Shown here piece after piece: positions 37,051 to 44,801 of a DNA stretch of 64,000 nt. The position numbers and the translations under genes are program-made. The stretch is from Alloprevotella sp. Lung230 (GTDB taxonomy: Bacteria > Bacteroidota > Bacteroidia > Bacteroidales > Bacteroidaceae): contig NZ_JACSUD010000014.1 in NCBI RefSeq assembly GCF_014385435.1, forward strand, positions 1-64,000, in the 5' to 3' direction. A model generated the notes under the pieces. That model was not told the origin of the DNA. It did not search any database and saw only the letters and a program-made list of their open reading frames with translations. The first letter of the stretch is position 1, and each line of letters begins with the position of its first letter.

Positions 37051-37242
37051 ATGAAAAAAATCTTCGTTTACATAGTATTTGCTATCATGAATTGTGGGAT
37101 TGTATACTTTACATGGGATGAACCCTGGGTTCGTTCTCATGAAAACTTTCTAATGGCTTGTATCATTCTATATGGTTTGTTTTGGAATTTTTACGGGAAT
37201 AACCTTCTTGAAAGATTTATCAATCGTTTTCTTTCATGGTAA
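37051..37242 (+). CDS. Small two-helix membrane protein
   Basis: 63 residues with two hydrophobic helices (about 4-22 and 34-50) separated by a charged turn (WDEPWVRSHENF). AT-rich like the preceding lipoprotein gene and on the same strand, so the two probably form one unit, followed by a strong hairpin. It could be a partner or immunity-like protein of the lipoprotein; that is inference from context only. Confidence 0.6.
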   Translation: MKKIFVYIVFAIMNCGIVYFTWDEPWVRSHENFLMACIILYGLFWNFYGNNLLERFINRFLSW

Positions 37243-37330
37243 TTTACTTTAATAACCTATAAGGGGATTTTTCAACACTATATGATGGTCCCATCATCTT
37301 GATAGATTTTTCCATCATATTACAAAAACA

Positions 37331-37372
37331 ACCGCTATCATTGAGTTCTTAGACTCATTGATAGCGGTTTTT
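37331..37372. terminator. Bidirectional terminator after the islet genes
   Basis: A 16-bp stem with one mismatch (37331-37346 with 37353-37368), a 6-base loop and T5 on the plus strand; the minus strand also has a T run (plus A at 37324-37328). The stretch 37373-37562 shows only one more hairpin (TTCGCCCTC/GAGGGCGAA type, around 37412-37434). Confidence 0.8.
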
Positions 37373-37562
37373 ACGACTATGTTTTCGGTAAAAAATATGG
37401 GGGTACAGTGAGAAACTGCGTTCGCCCTCAGAGAGAGGGCGAATATCGGTCGATGTTACCTCCATCAGATGCCGGTTGCTCATAAATGCCCTAACTGTCA
37501 AAGCATACTGCGCATTTAAGATAGAAGTGCAACACTCTACCTCACTCTCCTTGTCGTGAAAT

Positions 37563-37713
37563 AGGAGCGCTCTCCTGTGCCACAATCGAATTGCAAATTT
37601 AGCGATAAAAATCGGACTGCCCACACAAAAATAGGTTATTTTGGAGCGGGCGATGGCAAATCGTGTGCAGAAAGTTTGGGGATAAGAGATTTTTTTGCGA
37701 ATTTTGCGCCAAC
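37563..37713. repeat. Direct repeat of about 150 bp, copy 2 (upstream of nhaD)
   Basis: Matches 35700-35852 with scattered substitutions and small indels. The plus-strand promoter elements are TTTG (37675-37678) and GAATTTTG (37699-37706), 20 bases apart, placed to drive nhaD. The minus-strand -7 TAAATTTG (37601-37594) now faces no tRNA or other gene I can recognise. Confidence 0.8.
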
Positions 37714-37750
37714 AAACATTCTCAACCTTCAACACCCCTTCCCCACCCTT

Positions 37751-39112
37751 ATGCTCACCCCCATCATCGTAGCCGTTTTTGTGCTGGGCTATCTCTGCAT
37801 CACCCTCGAAGACGGGCTGAAAGTCAACAAAGCGGCCATCGCTTTGCTCATGGCTGTCGCCTGCTGGGTGCTCTACACTTTCGGTGCTGCTGACTACATC
37901 ACGCAGTTTCACCTGGCCGACTTCAAAGCCTCGGGCGAGAGTATTTCCGCCTTTGTCTCCTCCCACATCCTGCGCGAGCACTTGGGCGAAGTGGCCGAAA
38001 CCCTCTTCTTCTTGATTGGTGCCATGACGGTGGTGGAAATCATCGACACCAACGGCGGTTTCAACTTCGTGCGCGATGCCCTCGACACCCGCTCCAAGCG
38101 GTCGCTTATGTGGAAAATGGCCTTTATGACCTTCTTCCTTTCTGCCGTGCTTGACAATCTCACCACCACCATTGTGATGATTATGGTGCTCCGCAAACTG
38201 GTGCACGATCACAACGACCGTATCATCTACGCTTCGCTCATCGTCATTGCCGCCAACTCCGGTGGTGCTTTCTCCCCCATCGGTGATGTGACCACCATCA
38301 TGCTCTGGATCAAAGGCTGCCTCACCACCCAGGGCGTCATCAAGGAAATCTTCATCCCCAGTCTTGTTTCGATGGTTGTGCCGGCCGCCATTTTGCAATT
38401 CAGCCTCAAAGGCGAACTCTCCTCTCCCTCGGGCGAAACTGCCGAGGCCACTACGGGGCATCAGTTCACCAAAATCGAGCGCAACAGCATCTTCTGTCTC
38501 GGTGTGGGCGGCCTGCTCTTTGTGCCCATCTTCCACAGCCTCACCCACCTGCCCCCCTTCATGGGCATCCTCTTGGTGCTCGGATCGCTTTGGGCGCTCA
38601 CAGAAGTGTTCTATCGCCGCCGGAAGCACCGCGACAGCACGATGAAGCAGCGCGTCACGAGCATCCTCCGGAAGATCGACATGACCACCATCCTCTTCTT
38701 CCTCGGCATCCTGCTGGCTGTGGCCACTTTGCAAGAAACCGGCGTACTCACCGCCTTTGGCAAGTGGCTGAATGAAGTGTCGCACGCAAACCACTTCCTC
38801 GTCACCGGCTTCATCGGTGTGGCGTCGGCCGTGGTGGACAACGTGCCCCTCGTGGCTGGTTGCATGGGCATGTACGACATTGCGTCGGTGGGCGACTTTG
38901 CCCGCGATGGTATCTTCTGGCAACTCCTCGCCTATTGTGCCGGTGTGGGCGGCTCTATGCTCATCATCGGCAGTGCTGCCGGCGTGGTGGCCATGGGCTT
39001 GGAAAAAATCCCCTTCGGCTGGTACATGAAGCGCATCACGTGGATTGCCGCTTCGGGCTATCTGGCCGGCATCCTCGTCTACTACGTGGAGCGCGTCATC
39101 CTCCAGATGTAA
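37751..39112 (+). CDS. nhaD: NhaD-type Na+/H+ antiporter
   Basis: 453 residues, about 11-12 membrane helices. Conserved ion-transporter-superfamily patches include DNLTTTIVMIMVLRKL, ANSGGAFSPIGDVTTIMLW and SAVVDNVPLVAGCMGMY, the charged intramembrane residues typical of NhaD. It exports Na+ in exchange for protons at the inner membrane. The frame is open 174 bases further upstream, but that extension runs through the promoter repeat, so I take 37751. Confidence 0.9.
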   Translation: MLTPIIVAVFVLGYLCITLEDGLKVNKAAIALLMAVACWVLYTFGAADYITQFHLADFKASGESISAFVSSHILREHLGEVAETLFFLIGAMTVVEIIDTNGGFNFVRDALDTRSKRSLMWKMAFMTFFLSAVLDNLTTTIVMIMVLRKLVHDHNDRIIYASLIVIAANSGGAFSPIGDVTTIMLWIKGCLTTQGVIKEIFIPSLVSMVVPAAILQFSLKGELSSPSGETAEATTGHQFTKIERNSIFCLGVGGLLFVPIFHSLTHLPPFMGILLVLGSLWALTEVFYRRRKHRDSTMKQRVTSILRKIDMTTILFFLGILLAVATLQETGVLTAFGKWLNEVSHANHFLVTGFIGVASAVVDNVPLVAGCMGMYDIASVGDFARDGIFWQLLAYCAGVGGSMLIIGSAAGVVAMGLEKIPFGWYMKRITWIAASGYLAGILVYYVERVILQM

Positions 39113-39173
39113 AAACAGAAGCCGACGTTCGGCTTATTTCTCATTCTAACAACGAATTCTAAATTATTATTGT

Positions 39174-39845
39174 ATGAAAAAGTCTTTTCTCTGTTTGATT
39201 GCTTTCCTTTCGATGGCAATTTCAGCACAAGCTGGCGATGTTATCCAGTTGGGTGTGATGGGCGGTTATAATCTTACTGCTGTCAACTTCAAACGAGGCT
39301 CACTCGACAACACTTTAATCGGTAAAAATGGTTCGGGTTGGTATCTCGGCCCGAAGGTTCAATTCAATGCCTTTAGAGGATTTGGCCTCAATGCCGCCCT
39401 TGTTTACAACCAGTGCCGCTATACGTTGGAAAACACAGTAGGTGAACAAAGCAGCAAAACCACCCACTCCTTCAACATCCCCTTAAATTTGAAGTATTCC
39501 TTCGAAGTGCGAGGCACAGGCGTTCATTTCACCACCGGCCCTAACTTTGCATTCAATGTCGGCAATCGTTCGTGGAATTTCAGCAATCTGTTGAGCAGCA
39601 AAAAACTGGGTAACACCTCCTACGAAGTGAATGGTGTTTTCAAAAACAAAGTAATCAACACGACTTGGAATATCGGAGCCGGAATTAACATTTTCTCTTC
39701 GCTTGATTTAGGTATTGTCTACAATTTCGCAATCGGAAAAGTCGGCAAGTCCGCTTTGAATCAAACAGGGATTAATGCCGGAGATTTGGTTCTACCCTCT
39801 TACAAAACCAATACCTTCAGTTTGCAGGCCAGCTATTACTTCTAA
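39174..39845 (+). CDS. Outer membrane beta-barrel protein
   Basis: 223 residues with a signal peptide (MKKSFLCLIAFLSMAISAQA). The rest alternates polar and hydrophobic residues, with gly/aromatic-rich strands, and ends with an aromatic residue (SLQASYYF), the Bam recognition pattern. It resembles the PorT-like barrels of Bacteroidetes. Probably a small outer-membrane barrel of unknown function. It follows nhaD by 61 bases, with only a weak hairpin (GCCGA/TCGGC) between. Confidence 0.82.
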   Translation: MKKSFLCLIAFLSMAISAQAGDVIQLGVMGGYNLTAVNFKRGSLDNTLIGKNGSGWYLGPKVQFNAFRGFGLNAALVYNQCRYTLENTVGEQSSKTTHSFNIPLNLKYSFEVRGTGVHFTTGPNFAFNVGNRSWNFSNLLSSKKLGNTSYEVNGVFKNKVINTTWNIGAGINIFSSLDLGIVYNFAIGKVGKSALNQTGINAGDLVLPSYKTNTFSLQASYYF

Positions 39846-39872
39846 ACATTTTTCTCCCATCTTCGCACAACT

Positions 39873-40205
39873 ATCTCAGAGGTAGTTTTTCCTACCTCCC
39901 ATCCGCGTGAAACTACCTCTGAGTTTGTTGGAACTTGGGCACAAAGGACACCATAAGGCGCACCGCTCTGTGATGCCCTCTCCTCAATCCCTCGCGCGCG
40001 TACGCGCGCTACTTGTGTTTTCGTCTTTTTTGCCTTCACTGCCTTCACCCTTAGTTGATTTTGCTGAGATTCAGCAGAGAATCGGTGAAGGAAAAGCACC
40101 CCTTTGCCTTCACCCGTAACGTTCTGAAAATCTTTTTGATAAGGGCTTTGGTGAAGGAGTGAAGGCAAAAAACAATCCATATTGTAGGTATACGCGTGCG
40201 CGTGA
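39873..40205 (+). repeat. Composite dispersed repeat, copy D
   Basis: AGAGGTA-type palindrome units lie at 39873-39923, the CGCG-rich left arm at 39991-40049 and the right arm at 40150-40205. The inner GGTGAAGG / CCTTCACC hairpin is at about 40084-40114. It lies between the beta-barrel gene and the small monooxygenase-fold gene, ending 47 bases before the latter's start. Confidence 0.85.
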
Positions 40206-40252
40206 GGATGCCCCATTGTTTGCTGTATTATCTTCTAAAATCTCATTTTCTC

Positions 40253-40528
40253 ATGATTCGTATCAACTGTTTCTTCCAGGCCAACGAAGGCCAATATGAT
40301 GCTGCCCTTCAAGTGGCACTGACCCTCACCGCTGCCAGCCAAAAGCACACCGGCTGCGTGTCGTACGATGTTTTTGAAAGCGGCACCCGCTCCGATGTCT
40401 TCATGTTTTGCGAGACGTGGACCGATGCCGATGCCCTCGCGGCACATGCTGCCACGGAAGACTTCAAGAGTGCCATTGCGCAGCTCGAAGGTCTGGGCAA
40501 GATGAAACTCGAACGCTTCGAGTTCTAA
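40253..40528 (+). CDS. ABM-superfamily small monooxygenase-fold protein
   Basis: 91 residues. A ferredoxin-like beta-alpha-beta dimer fold of the antibiotic biosynthesis monooxygenase (YgiN-like) type: the start strand RINCFFQANEGQ, the turn TGCVSYDVFES, FMFCETWTDADALAAHAATEDF, and a last strand KLERFEF. Many family members are quinol or small-aromatic oxygenases or have no known substrate. An earlier in-frame ATG at 40196 would start inside repeat copy D and is unlikely. Confidence 0.88.
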   Translation: MIRINCFFQANEGQYDAALQVALTLTAASQKHTGCVSYDVFESGTRSDVFMFCETWTDADALAAHAATEDFKSAIAQLEGLGKMKLERFEF

Positions 40529-40559
40529 GTCTCCCCCGCTCTCTTTCCCACCCGCATGA

Positions 40560-40617
40560 AAGGTTTAGCGACGTGCTGCTTGTAGTCCCTTCTTCAGGCA
40601 GAACGTCCCTAAACCTT
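40560..40617. repeat. 58-base imperfect palindrome
   Basis: Three stems of 9, 5 and 6 bp (40560-40568, 40570-40574, 40576-40581 with 40596-40601, 40603-40607, 40609-40617) are separated by single symmetric mismatches, with a 14-base loop. No long T run follows. It could be a weak terminator or processing signal between the monooxygenase-fold and rhomboid genes, or a lone mobile palindrome. Confidence 0.7.
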
Positions 40618-40648
40618 ATCTGCTTTTCTCTGTATTCTCCTACCTCTT

Positions 40649-41653
40649 ATGCTCAAGAACATTCCCCCCATCACGCGCAATCTCCTTTTTATCAACATCA
40701 TCGTCTTTATGGTGCAGCTCGTCATCCAGCAGCGCACCAACGATGTGCTCACTGAGATTTTCGGGTTGCACTTCTTTTTAGCTTCCGACTTCCGCATCTG
40801 GCAGTTGCTGACCTACATGTTCCTCCACGGTTCGTGGAGCCACGTGTTGCTCAACATGTTTTCGCTGTGGATGTTCGGCCGCATCATCGAAGGGACGATG
40901 GGGCAGCGCCGTTTCCTGATTTACTATCTCATCACGGGGGTAGGTGCAGGTTTGTGCCAAGAACTTTGGCAGTTCGGCCAATACTACCTGTCGGGAATGC
41001 ACCATTACACCATGGTCAATACCGGTATGGAACTGCTGCCGATGGATGCTTTTCTCAACCAATGGGTGACGATTGGCGCCAGCGGTGCGTGCTACGGTGT
41101 GCTGTTGGCCTTCGGCATGACCTTCCCCAACGAGCGCATCATGCTCCTCTTCCCTCCGATACCGATGAAGGCCAAATACTTCGTGATTGTCTATGCCCTC
41201 ATCGAAGCCTATTCGGCCTTTGCCTCCAACGGCAACGTCGCCCACTTTGCCCACTTAGGGGGAATGTTCTTCGGCTGGCTCTACTTTGTGCGCTGTCGTC
41301 GACAGCAGCGCGCCTCCTCTTCCTTCGGTGGATGGCAGCACTATGCCGGATCTTCGTCCGGGCAGGGGAGCACTTCCGGCAACATCTTGCAGCGCATCCG
41401 CAACGCTTTCGGGCGGTGGGGCGCCGGATTGGAGAACGCTCTGCGCGGATGGTTCGGGTCGAACGATAAAGGGCGCAACGAACGGCGCAACATGCACACG
41501 CACTACACCAACCCCGACCACGACTACAACGCTCGAAAGCGCGAACAGCAGGCACGCATCGACGCCATCCTCGACAAGGTGCGCCGCTCGGGCTATGCCT
41601 CGCTCACCGAAGAGGAGAAGCGCCTGCTCTTCGACCACAGCAACCGCCGATAA
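40649..41653 (+). CDS. Rhomboid family intramembrane serine protease
   Basis: 334 residues with six membrane helices in the first 215. The family marks are present: HGSWSHVLLNMFSLWMFG (about 63-80), the catalytic serine in GASGACYG, and the His in AHFAHLGGMFFGW. The C-terminal 110 residues are polar, basic and probably cytosolic. It should cleave transmembrane substrates within the inner membrane. The EEP-family gene follows 17 bases later, so the two are probably cotranscribed. Confidence 0.93.
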   Translation: MLKNIPPITRNLLFINIIVFMVQLVIQQRTNDVLTEIFGLHFFLASDFRIWQLLTYMFLHGSWSHVLLNMFSLWMFGRIIEGTMGQRRFLIYYLITGVGAGLCQELWQFGQYYLSGMHHYTMVNTGMELLPMDAFLNQWVTIGASGACYGVLLAFGMTFPNERIMLLFPPIPMKAKYFVIVYALIEAYSAFASNGNVAHFAHLGGMFFGWLYFVRCRRQQRASSSFGGWQHYAGSSSGQGSTSGNILQRIRNAFGRWGAGLENALRGWFGSNDKGRNERRNMHTHYTNPDHDYNARKREQQARIDAILDKVRRSGYASLTEEEKRLLFDHSNRR

Positions 41654-41670
41654 AATCCACCCTCACGCCT

Positions 41671-42810
41671 ATGTTTCGCCGCATCTATCAGTTTTTCAAG
41701 CGTCCCGAACGCAACGTCTTTGTGCGTGCCATTTCCTCGGTGGCAGCCGGTGCTTCGGTGCTTTCGGTGCTCGGCTTGTGGCTCTGTGTGCTGAGTGTAT
41801 GGGTCAGTCCTGCCGACTTTAAGTTGGCCGGATTGATGGGCTTGTCTTTCCCCGTCATGTTGGCCGGCACAGTGGGATTGTTCCTCTTTTCGCTCCTTTT
41901 CGCTCCGCGGCGGGCTTGGATCACCGCTGTCGGACTGATTTTTGCTTGGGGCAGCATCAGCGACTACCTGCCTTATCATCCTTTCCAGCGTGCCGATGCC
42001 CAATCCGACGATCAGCTTAACACCTTTTCGCTGATCAACTACAACACCGCGGGGATGGGCGGCAGTTACGACGCACAAAAAGGCATCTTTGCCTATTTGC
42101 AAGCGCAGCACGCCGACATCGTTTGTTTGCAGGAAGTACCGCAGTCGCCCCAGATGATGGCGGAGTTGAAAACTTTTTCTGATAGTTCTGCCCTCCGGCA
42201 TCTTCACGCCACGTCCAACCCGCAGGCGGCACTTGTCCTCTTGAGTCGATACCCCATCGTACGCCACGAGCGCATCACCGAAATCGGCGGCAACGGGGCA
42301 TGGGGATATTGGCTGAAACGAAACGGGGGCGACACCCTCCTTGTGGTCAACTGCCACCTGCGCTCCAACGCCCTCACCCGCGACGAGCGGGAAAGTTATG
42401 CCGGATGGGTGAAAAACGCCGAAGCGCAGAACGAGAGCGAAGCCTATCGCACCGCCCATCATTTGGGTGCCAAGATTGCCCATGCCTCACAGGAGCGGGC
42501 ACTGATGGTCGACACGCTCTGCACCTTCCTTGACCGGCATCAAACGATGCCCACCGTGGTTTGTGGAGATTTCAACGACACCCCCATTTCCTACACCTGC
42601 CACCGCCTTTCGCAGGCCGGCTTAAAGAGCGCTTTCTCCACCGTGGGCAAAGGGCTGGGGCGCACCTTCAACCGCGATGCCTTCGTCGTGCGCATCGACC
42701 ATGCTTTTGCTTCACCGCAACTCGTCCCCCTCACTTGCCGTGTGGACAACAGCGTCTTTTTCTCCGACCACTACCCCCTCCTCACCCGCTATCGGCTCGA
42801 AACGCCCTGA
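41671..42810 (+). CDS. Endonuclease/exonuclease/phosphatase family membrane protein
   Basis: 379 residues. Two or three N-terminal membrane helices (about 20-45, 48-72, 78-95) precede an EEP domain from about 112. That domain has the metal Glu in VCLQEVPQS, NCHLRSN, the GDFNDTP motif and a C-terminal RIDHAF and SDHYPLL. The catalytic domain should face the periplasm and cleave phosphodiesters; the substrate is unknown. A frequent partner of rhomboid in this order. Confidence 0.9.
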   Translation: MFRRIYQFFKRPERNVFVRAISSVAAGASVLSVLGLWLCVLSVWVSPADFKLAGLMGLSFPVMLAGTVGLFLFSLLFAPRRAWITAVGLIFAWGSISDYLPYHPFQRADAQSDDQLNTFSLINYNTAGMGGSYDAQKGIFAYLQAQHADIVCLQEVPQSPQMMAELKTFSDSSALRHLHATSNPQAALVLLSRYPIVRHERITEIGGNGAWGYWLKRNGGDTLLVVNCHLRSNALTRDERESYAGWVKNAEAQNESEAYRTAHHLGAKIAHASQERALMVDTLCTFLDRHQTMPTVVCGDFNDTPISYTCHRLSQAGLKSAFSTVGKGLGRTFNRDAFVVRIDHAFASPQLVPLTCRVDNSVFFSDHYPLLTRYRLETP

Positions 42811-42821
42811 GGGAACTCTTA

Positions 42822-42853
42822 TTTGCTCAAAAGCCGAGAAAATCGTAACTTTG
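42822..42853 (+). promoter_or_regulatory. Promoter TTTG-N20-TAacTTTG for argS
   Basis: TTTG at 42822-42825 and TAACTTTG at 42846-42853, 26 bases before the argS start. Confidence 0.65.
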
Positions 42854-42878
42854 CACAAAATAACAATTTCATTCTGAT

Positions 42879-44696
42879 ATGAATCTCGAAAAGCAACTCA
42901 CCGAAGCCATCGTCAAGGCGGTCAAAGCCCTTTACGATGCCGATATTACCCCCGAGCAGGTTTCGCTCCAAAAGACACGCCCCGACTTTGAAGGCCACCT
43001 CACCCTCGTGACCTTCCCCCTCTTGCGCATCTCCAAGCGTAAGCCCGAAGACACCGGAGAAGACATCGCGCTGTGGCTCGTTGAGAACACCGACCTTGTG
43101 GCGACTTTCAACATCGTCAAAGGTTTCTTAAACCTCATCATCGCTCCCAAGAAGTGGATTGAACTCCTCGACAGCATCCACGCCGATGCTCACTACGGCT
43201 TCACCGCCCCCACGGAGGAGAGCCCGCTGGTGATGATCGAATACTCTTCGCCCAACACCAACAAACCCCTCCACCTCGGCCACGTCCGCAACAACCTCCT
43301 CGGTTGGGCGGTGGCACAAATTGCCGAAGCCAACGGCAATCGGGTGGTGAAGACCAACATCGTGAACGACCGCGGTATCCACATTTGCAAATCGATGCTC
43401 GCTTGGCAGAAGTACGGCAACGGCGAAACACCCCAGTCGTCGGGCAAAAAAGGCGATCACCTCATCGGCGACTACTACGTGGCTTTCGACAAGCATTATC
43501 GCGCAGAAGTGGCCGCCCTCAAAGCCCAACTCCTTGAAGAGGGTGTGAACAGCGAAGAGGCTGAAACACGCGCCAAGGAAGAAGCACCGCTGATGGTGGA
43601 AGCGCGCGAAATGCTCCGCAAATGGGAGCAGGGCGACCCCGAAGTGCGCGGACTCTGGCGCAAGATGAACGAATGGGTGTATGCCGGTTTTGACGAGACC
43701 TACAAAGCCCTCGGGGTGTCGTTCGACAAGATTTACTACGAAAGCGACACTTATCTCGAAGGTAAGGAAAATGTGGAGGAAGGTCTGGAAAAGGGAGTCT
43801 TCTACCGCCGTCCCGATGGTTCGGTATGGGCTGACCTCACCGCCGATGGTTTGGACGAAAAACTCCTCCTCCGCTCCGATGGCACGAGCGTCTACATGAC
43901 ACAGGACATCGGTACGGCTAAACTCCGCTACCAAGACTATCCCATCTCGAAGATGATTTATGTCGTGGGCAACGAGCAAAACTATCATTTCCAAGTACTC
44001 TCCCTCCTCCTCGACAAACTTGGTTTTGAATGGGGTAAGAACCTTGTGCACTTCTCTTACGGCATGGTCGAACTTCCCAATGGTAAGATGAAAAGCCGTG
44101 AAGGCACGGTGGTCGATGCCGACGACTTGGTGGAAGGTATGATTGCGCAGGCTCGCCAAACGATGGACGAAGCCGGCAAGAACGCTGACATGAGCGAAGA
44201 TGAGAAGCAGGAGGTGGCGCGCATCGTAGGATTGGGCGCACTCAAATACTTCCTGCTCAAAGTAGATGCCCGAAAGAACATGGTGTTCAACCCCGAAGAA
44301 AGCATCGACTTCAACGGCAACACCGGTCCCTTCATCCAATACACTTACGCCCGCATCCGCTCTATTCTCCGCAAAGCGCAAGATGCCGGCATCGACCTTC
44401 CCGCTACGCTCCCCACAGGAGTGGCGCTCTCCACCAAGGAAGAAGAAATCATCCAGCAGTTGGCCGATTTCGCCGCTGTGGTACGTGCTGCCGGTGAGGA
44501 TTTCAGCCCTTCGGCCATCGCCAACTACTGCTACGATTTGGTCAAGAACTACAACCAGTTCTACCACGAGTTTCAAATCCTGCGCGAAGAAAACACCGAT
44601 CTGCGTGCTTTCCGCCTCGTCCTCTCGCAAAACGTGGCGAAGGTCGTACGCCTCGGTATGGGTCTCTTAGGCATTGAAATGCCCGAACGTATGTAA
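42879..44696 (+). CDS. argS: Arginyl-tRNA synthetase
   Basis: 605 residues. N-terminal additional domain (1-110), then class I HIGH as HLGH in NKPLHLGHVRNN (about 130), and the region GKMKSREGTVVDADDL, the ArgRS equivalent of KMSKS. The C-terminal DALR anticodon-binding domain ends MPERM. It charges all tRNA-Arg species, including the tRNA-Arg(CCT) of this window. Confidence 0.98.
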   Translation: MNLEKQLTEAIVKAVKALYDADITPEQVSLQKTRPDFEGHLTLVTFPLLRISKRKPEDTGEDIALWLVENTDLVATFNIVKGFLNLIIAPKKWIELLDSIHADAHYGFTAPTEESPLVMIEYSSPNTNKPLHLGHVRNNLLGWAVAQIAEANGNRVVKTNIVNDRGIHICKSMLAWQKYGNGETPQSSGKKGDHLIGDYYVAFDKHYRAEVAALKAQLLEEGVNSEEAETRAKEEAPLMVEAREMLRKWEQGDPEVRGLWRKMNEWVYAGFDETYKALGVSFDKIYYESDTYLEGKENVEEGLEKGVFYRRPDGSVWADLTADGLDEKLLLRSDGTSVYMTQDIGTAKLRYQDYPISKMIYVVGNEQNYHFQVLSLLLDKLGFEWGKNLVHFSYGMVELPNGKMKSREGTVVDADDLVEGMIAQARQTMDEAGKNADMSEDEKQEVARIVGLGALKYFLLKVDARKNMVFNPEESIDFNGNTGPFIQYTYARIRSILRKAQDAGIDLPATLPTGVALSTKEEEIIQQLADFAAVVRAAGEDFSPSAIANYCYDLVKNYNQFYHEFQILREENTDLRAFRLVLSQNVAKVVRLGMGLLGIEMPERM

Positions 44697-44721
44697 AGAA
44701 ATTATTTCTACAACGTGAGGA

Positions 44722-44770
44722 ATTAGACGTTAGATATTAGCGCTTTTTGCTCTAATATCTAATGTCTAAT
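44722..44770. terminator. AT-rich 19-bp palindrome after argS
   Basis: 44722-44740 pairs with 44752-44770 with a single G-T pair, around an 11-base loop. It is followed by TTATC rather than a T run. It is probably the argS 3' end structure; its AT-rich, almost perfect form also resembles a small palindromic insertion. Confidence 0.6.
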
Positions 44771-44801
44771 TTATCATATAATCGTCTACTATTTATACAG
44801 A

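Noticed and set aside
37577-37750. Upstream extension of NhaD
   Set aside because: The extra residues read through the direct repeat that carries the promoter. The transporter's first helix starts right after the ATG at 37751.
37355-38923. A 522-codon minus-strand frame opposite nhaD, ending in a 42-residue segment (MSNRHLMEVTSTDIRPLSEG...)
   Set aside because: Mostly antisense to NhaD. The last 42 codons cross a hairpin and lie behind a stranded promoter. I could not support them as a gene, though the short frame is mentioned in the findings.
40196-40252. Upstream extension of the ABM-fold protein
   Set aside because: The extra 19 residues would be encoded inside the right end of composite repeat D, and the family start is the later ATG at 40253.
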